The notes under the pieces were generated by a model. It saw only the letters and a list, made by a program, of their open reading frames with translations. It did not search any database and had not been told where the DNA came from. 64,000 nt of DNA, taken from assembly GCF_003501885.1 (NCBI RefSeq), contig NZ_QWFA01000003.1, positions 394 through 64,393 of the forward strand. Reading direction: 5' to 3'. The DNA is from Streptomyces globisporus. Lineage in GTDB: Bacteria; Actinomycetota; Actinomycetes; Streptomycetales; Streptomycetaceae. The position numbers and the translations under genes were made by a program. How positions within the stretch are numbered: position 1 is the first letter of the stretch; each line of letters begins with the position of its first letter. This document shows, piece after piece, positions 61,538 to 64,000 of this stretch.

Positions 61538-61858
61538 GGCAGGTTCTTCTCCTCGGCCGGCCGCGTGGCGACCCCGGGGGAGCGGGGTCGCCACGGTCGG
61601 CGGGACGGATGGCAGTGCCGTGGTGCGAGGAGCCGTGACCACGTCGATCAGCAGGATTGGTCCAGACCGCCCGGACTGTCAAGTGCCGCGTACATATGGG
61701 GATATGGCATGCCGACCTATGCCCGTTGGCCATGGAACCGATACCTGCCGTTCGGTATCTTTGGTCTAGACAACAGGCGAGCGGCGGGCCTAGTGTCCAA
61801 GGGTGTGGTCGGGTTCGTGACGACCTGTCAACCCGCTTTTCCAGAAAGACGCGGTTCC
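61538..61858. promoter_or_regulatory. divergent promoter region of the natural-product cluster
   Basis: GTGGCGACCCC (61565-61575) pairs with GGGGTCGCCAC (61584-61594), a strong hairpin in the leader of the minus-strand operon. GATACC (61740-61745) mirrors GGTATC (61754-61759) around 8 bases, a likely operator. The region is A+T-richer than its surroundings. No confident -35/-10 pair is assigned. Confidence 0.5.
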
Positions 61859-62719
61859 ATGAACACACCCAGCATCACCGCCCTGCCGGACATCGAGCTG
61901 AAGAGCCCCGGCGCCGGGCTGATCACGCTGGACCCGGTCCGCACCGCCCTGCTGCGGGGCCTGGACGACCTGCTGACCGGTCTGGCCGCGCAGCTCTCCG
62001 CCCCCGAGGTCGTCGGGCCGCCCCTGCTCTCCGCCGACGGGCTGGCGCGGCTGGACTTCTTCCGCAACTTCCCTCATCTCGGCGTATCCGCAGGCCGGTT
62101 CGGCCCGGACGCGCTCGACGGGCTGGCCTCCGGCGGCTCGCCCCAGGATCTCCCGCTCCATCCGACCGGCCATGTGCTGCCGTCCGCGACCTGCTACGGC
62201 CTGCTGCTCTCCCTGGAGGGCGAGGACGTCCGCGAGAACGGGCTGCGGCTCTCGGCGGTCGGCCGCTGCTTCCGCAACGAGACCCACTACGACGGCCTGC
62301 GCCGCCTGTGGGGGTTCCATATGCGTGAGGTGCTCTACCTCGGCACCAAGGAAGGGGCCACCGAACACCAGGCGTGTGGCGGTGAGTTCGTCCAGGAGGT
62401 GGCCGGACGGCTCGGGCTGACCCTGACTCGGGCGGCGGCCGACGACCCGTTCTACGACAACGGGGGGTCCCGGGCCCGCCTGATGGCACTGGATCCGGTC
62501 AAGTACGAGTACAGCGCCCCCGACGGCACGGCCATCGCCTCCGTCAACCGGCACCGCAACTTCTTCGGTGAGCGGCTCGGCATCCGGGCCGGCTCGCACG
62601 GGCCGGCATACAGCTCCTGCGTCGCCTTCGGCGTCGAGCGCTGGGTGCACGCGATGATCCTCGCCCACGGCACGGCCGAGCAGGCGTTGGAGCGGCTCCG
62701 GAACGTGACCGGATCCTGA
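61859..62719 (+). CDS. amino acid:[carrier protein] ligase, class II aaRS-like
   Basis: 286 aa, only a catalytic domain with no tRNA-binding arm. Class II motif 2 is GRCFRNETHYDGLRRLWGFHMRE and motif 3 is AFGVERW. Cys112, Glu157 and Cys254 correspond to the zinc-binding C/E/C triad of atypical seryl-tRNA synthetases and of the carrier-protein ligases described by Mocibob and colleagues, which load Gly or Ala on a carrier protein. The next gene encodes a carrier protein. Start ATG at 61859 (weak GAAAGA upstream). Substrate is not readable from sequence. Confidence 0.85.
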   Translation: MNTPSITALPDIELKSPGAGLITLDPVRTALLRGLDDLLTGLAAQLSAPEVVGPPLLSADGLARLDFFRNFPHLGVSAGRFGPDALDGLASGGSPQDLPLHPTGHVLPSATCYGLLLSLEGEDVRENGLRLSAVGRCFRNETHYDGLRRLWGFHMREVLYLGTKEGATEHQACGGEFVQEVAGRLGLTLTRAAADDPFYDNGGSRARLMALDPVKYEYSAPDGTAIASVNRHRNFFGERLGIRAGSHGPAYSSCVAFGVERWVHAMILAHGTAEQALERLRNVTGS

Positions 62720-62778
62720 CGTCCCCCCGGCCGCCGGAACGGTTCGGTCACCAGAACAGCAAGAGGAGCGTTTCCCCC

Positions 62779-63030
62779 ATGGACCAGGTCTCAGCGTGGC
62801 TCCACGAGAAGAACCCCGGCCTCGACGGCCCGATCGGCGTGGACGAGGACCTCATCGAAGCCCGCCTCATCGACTCGATGGACTTCCTGGAGTTCATCGA
62901 TCTCCTGGAGGAGATCTCGGGCAGCAGCATCGATCTGCAAGAGGTCACCATCGACGACTTCCGCACCCTGGCCCGCGTCAAGGAGCGCTTCCTCGACCCC
63001 GCCGACCACGCGGAGGTCCCGGCCGGGTGA
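62779..63030 (+). CDS. acyl/aminoacyl carrier protein
   Basis: 83 aa. The phosphopantetheine site is Ser33 in LIDSMDFLEFIDLLEE, with the usual acidic helices (DEDLIEARL, SIDLQEVTIDDFRTLARV). Partner of the upstream ligase, and activated by the PPTase encoded right after. ATG at 62779 follows AAGAGGAG. Its stop overlaps the PPTase GTG (GTGA). Confidence 0.92.
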   Translation: MDQVSAWLHEKNPGLDGPIGVDEDLIEARLIDSMDFLEFIDLLEEISGSSIDLQEVTIDDFRTLARVKERFLDPADHAEVPAG

Positions 63031-63680
63031 GTTCAGATCCCGGCGGGGTGGGCGCGGCCGCCGTCGCGTGCGTTGCCACCACCGCCGAGGTGCTGGCCCA
63101 CCCGGAGCTGGACGAGCGCCTGCTCGCCCCGTGGGAGCGGCGCCGGCTCGCAGGCATCCGGGTCCCCGCCCGGCGCGACGACGTGGTGGCGGCCCGGCTG
63201 CTGCTGCGGCTGTGCGCCTCCCGGGTCACCGGGCTGCCGCCCCGGGACGTCACTCCGGCCCAGCGCTGCCCCGGGTGCGGGCGGGACGGGCACGGCCGTC
63301 CGTACCTTTCGGACCGTCCCGGGCTCGGCGCCAGTTTCAGCCATGCCGACGGTCTGGCCGCGGCGGTGGTCGGGCCGGGCCCGGTCGGTATCGATGTGGA
63401 GCCCCTGACGCGTCGGCCGGGGCCCGCCTCCGTACTGAGGCGGCTGCTGCCGCACGACGAGGTGGACGCCGCCTGCGCCGAGCCGGATCCCGGTCCGGCG
63501 CTGCTGCGGTTGTGGGTCCGGCGGGAGGCGCTGTTCAAGGCCGGGCGGGACGACGTCCCGCTGACCGTGTGGACGGACCGGTTCCGCGCGGCCGTGGTGG
63601 CCCTCGCCGGAGCGGACGGAGTCGCCGGGGCCCCCGTGCCGTCGCTCAGCCTCGGTCAGGCTCCGCCGTCAGGTCGATGA
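63027..63680 (+). CDS. 4'-phosphopantetheinyl transferase
   Basis: 217 aa, Sfp-type. RPYLSDRPGLGASFSHADGLAAAVV, VGIDVEPLTRRPG (magnesium/CoA-binding Asp and Glu) and LRLWVRREALFKAG correspond to the three PPTase motifs; the last usually reads WxxKEAxxKA and here has Arg for the first Lys. A four-cysteine-like CPGCGRDGHG lies in the middle. Dedicated enzyme for the preceding carrier protein. GTG at 63027 overlaps the carrier gene; its last 35 bases overlap the convergent regulator. Confidence 0.88.
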   Translation: MSSDPGGVGAAAVACVATTAEVLAHPELDERLLAPWERRRLAGIRVPARRDDVVAARLLLRLCASRVTGLPPRDVTPAQRCPGCGRDGHGRPYLSDRPGLGASFSHADGLAAAVVGPGPVGIDVEPLTRRPGPASVLRRLLPHDEVDAACAEPDPGPALLRLWVRREALFKAGRDDVPLTVWTDRFRAAVVALAGADGVAGAPVPSLSLGQAPPSGR

Positions 63681-64000
63681 GGCGGCAGACCGTCTCGATG
63701 TCGATCTTCACCTGGGCGATCGACGCCCGCCCCGACAGCCAGGTGATCAGCGCCGAGTGCCAGGTGTGCTCGATCACCCGGACCGCCGAGAGCTGTTCCG
63801 GGGTCGGGTGCTCCAGGCCCATCGCGTCCAGGATGATCGCCGTGGTGAGCCGGGAGACGGTGTCCACCTCGGGGCTCACACTGCGGTCGGCGAAGGTGAG
63901 GGCGCGGACCATGGCGTCCGCGAGGTGCGGTTCGCGCTGGAGGGCGCGAAAGGCGCGCATCAGCGTCTCGGCCACCCGCTGGGCCGCGTCCTCGCCGGCC
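63646..64000 (-). CDS. KstR-like TetR family regulator, C-terminal part
   Basis: Only the last 118 codons are present; the DNA-binding domain lies beyond the right edge. LMRAFRALQREPHLADAMVRALTFADRSVSPEVDTV, then PTPEQLSAVRVIEHTW and LITWLSGRASIAQVKIDI, aligns by eye with the ligand domain of mycobacterial KstR (LNRAMQRNPLLTEAMTRAYVFAD, RVISDVWLSNLLAWLTRRAS). KstR represses cholesterol-catabolism genes and is released by a steroid acyl-CoA. The KstR-box-like sites at 42.0 and 50.4-50.5 kb fit this protein. Confidence 0.75.
   Translation of the reverse strand, partial: AGEDAAQRVAETLMRAFRALQREPHLADAMVRALTFADRSVSPEVDTVSRLTTAIILDAMGLEHPTPEQLSAVRVIEHTWHSALITWLSGRASIAQVKIDIETVCRLIDLTAEPDRG

Overview
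The window looks like a core-to-accessory stretch of a Streptomyces chromosome. It is about 70% G+C or more almost throughout, with many GTG starts, GTGA/ATGA start-stop overlaps and hairpin terminators mostly lacking T-tracts. Typical actinobacterial families are present (DUF4429, DUF3052, KilB-like, SCO2322-like, DUF7144, DUF6271). The one clear compositional exception is the toxin-end region around 53.7-55 kb, which drops to about 40-50% G+C in places.

Layout. 0-4.6 kb: a DUF4429 fragment, a secreted-type hydrolase, a TetR/DHA2 efflux divergon and an I36-type protease inhibitor. 4.6-9 kb: aceE (pyruvate dehydrogenase E1), DUF3052 and an AhpE-like peroxiredoxin. 9-18.2 kb: a tellurite/stress (Ter) island with three TerD-type proteins, a DUF475/TerC-type membrane protein, a TerA-like protein, and a metabolic trio of HpcH/citrate-lyase aldolase, PRTase_2-TRSP-PRTase_1-PELOTA fusion and HAD phosphatase. 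18-28.5 kb: mixed small genes, a tRNA-Val(TAC) beside a KilB-like plasmid-type gene, a divergent IMPase, a Cu/Zn SOD-like protein and a DoxX gene behind an iron-box-like site. 28.5-40.5 kb: PhoD phosphatase, secreted HNH nuclease, a FetB-like permease with two compensating frameshifts, a DHA2-transporter/MarR-like fusion, a serpin and a GT87-PAP2 fusion.

40.5-43.3 kb and 49.3-52.3 kb: two steroid-catabolism-type loci, cyp125/fadA5 (divergent) and MBL hydrolase / aldehyde dehydrogenase / 3Fe-4S ferredoxin. Both intergenic regions carry KstR-box-like sites, and the last gene of the window is the C-terminal part of a KstR-like TetR regulator. 43.3-49.2 kb: a tightly coupled five-gene minus-strand operon encoding an ECF transporter plus two secreted, membrane-anchored proteins, preceded by a cobalamin-riboswitch-like leader; I infer vitamin B12 capture and uptake. 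52.3-56.1 kb: a polymorphic-toxin immunity locus with a 5'-truncated Rhs gene carrying a C-terminal toxin, a zinc-ribbon immunity candidate, two Imm50-like genes and a PIN-toxin fragment. 56.1-63.7 kb: a compact, apparently undescribed natural-product cluster with an aminoacyl-carrier-protein ligase (class II aaRS-like), a carrier protein, a PPTase, a stand-alone condensation domain, a PhyH-type dioxygenase, a GT-like DUF6271 protein and an MFS exporter, arranged as two divergent operons. It is the best candidate here for a new system.

Identifications are by reading motifs; no database search was possible. Start codons were chosen from visible ribosome binding sites, overlaps and family length.
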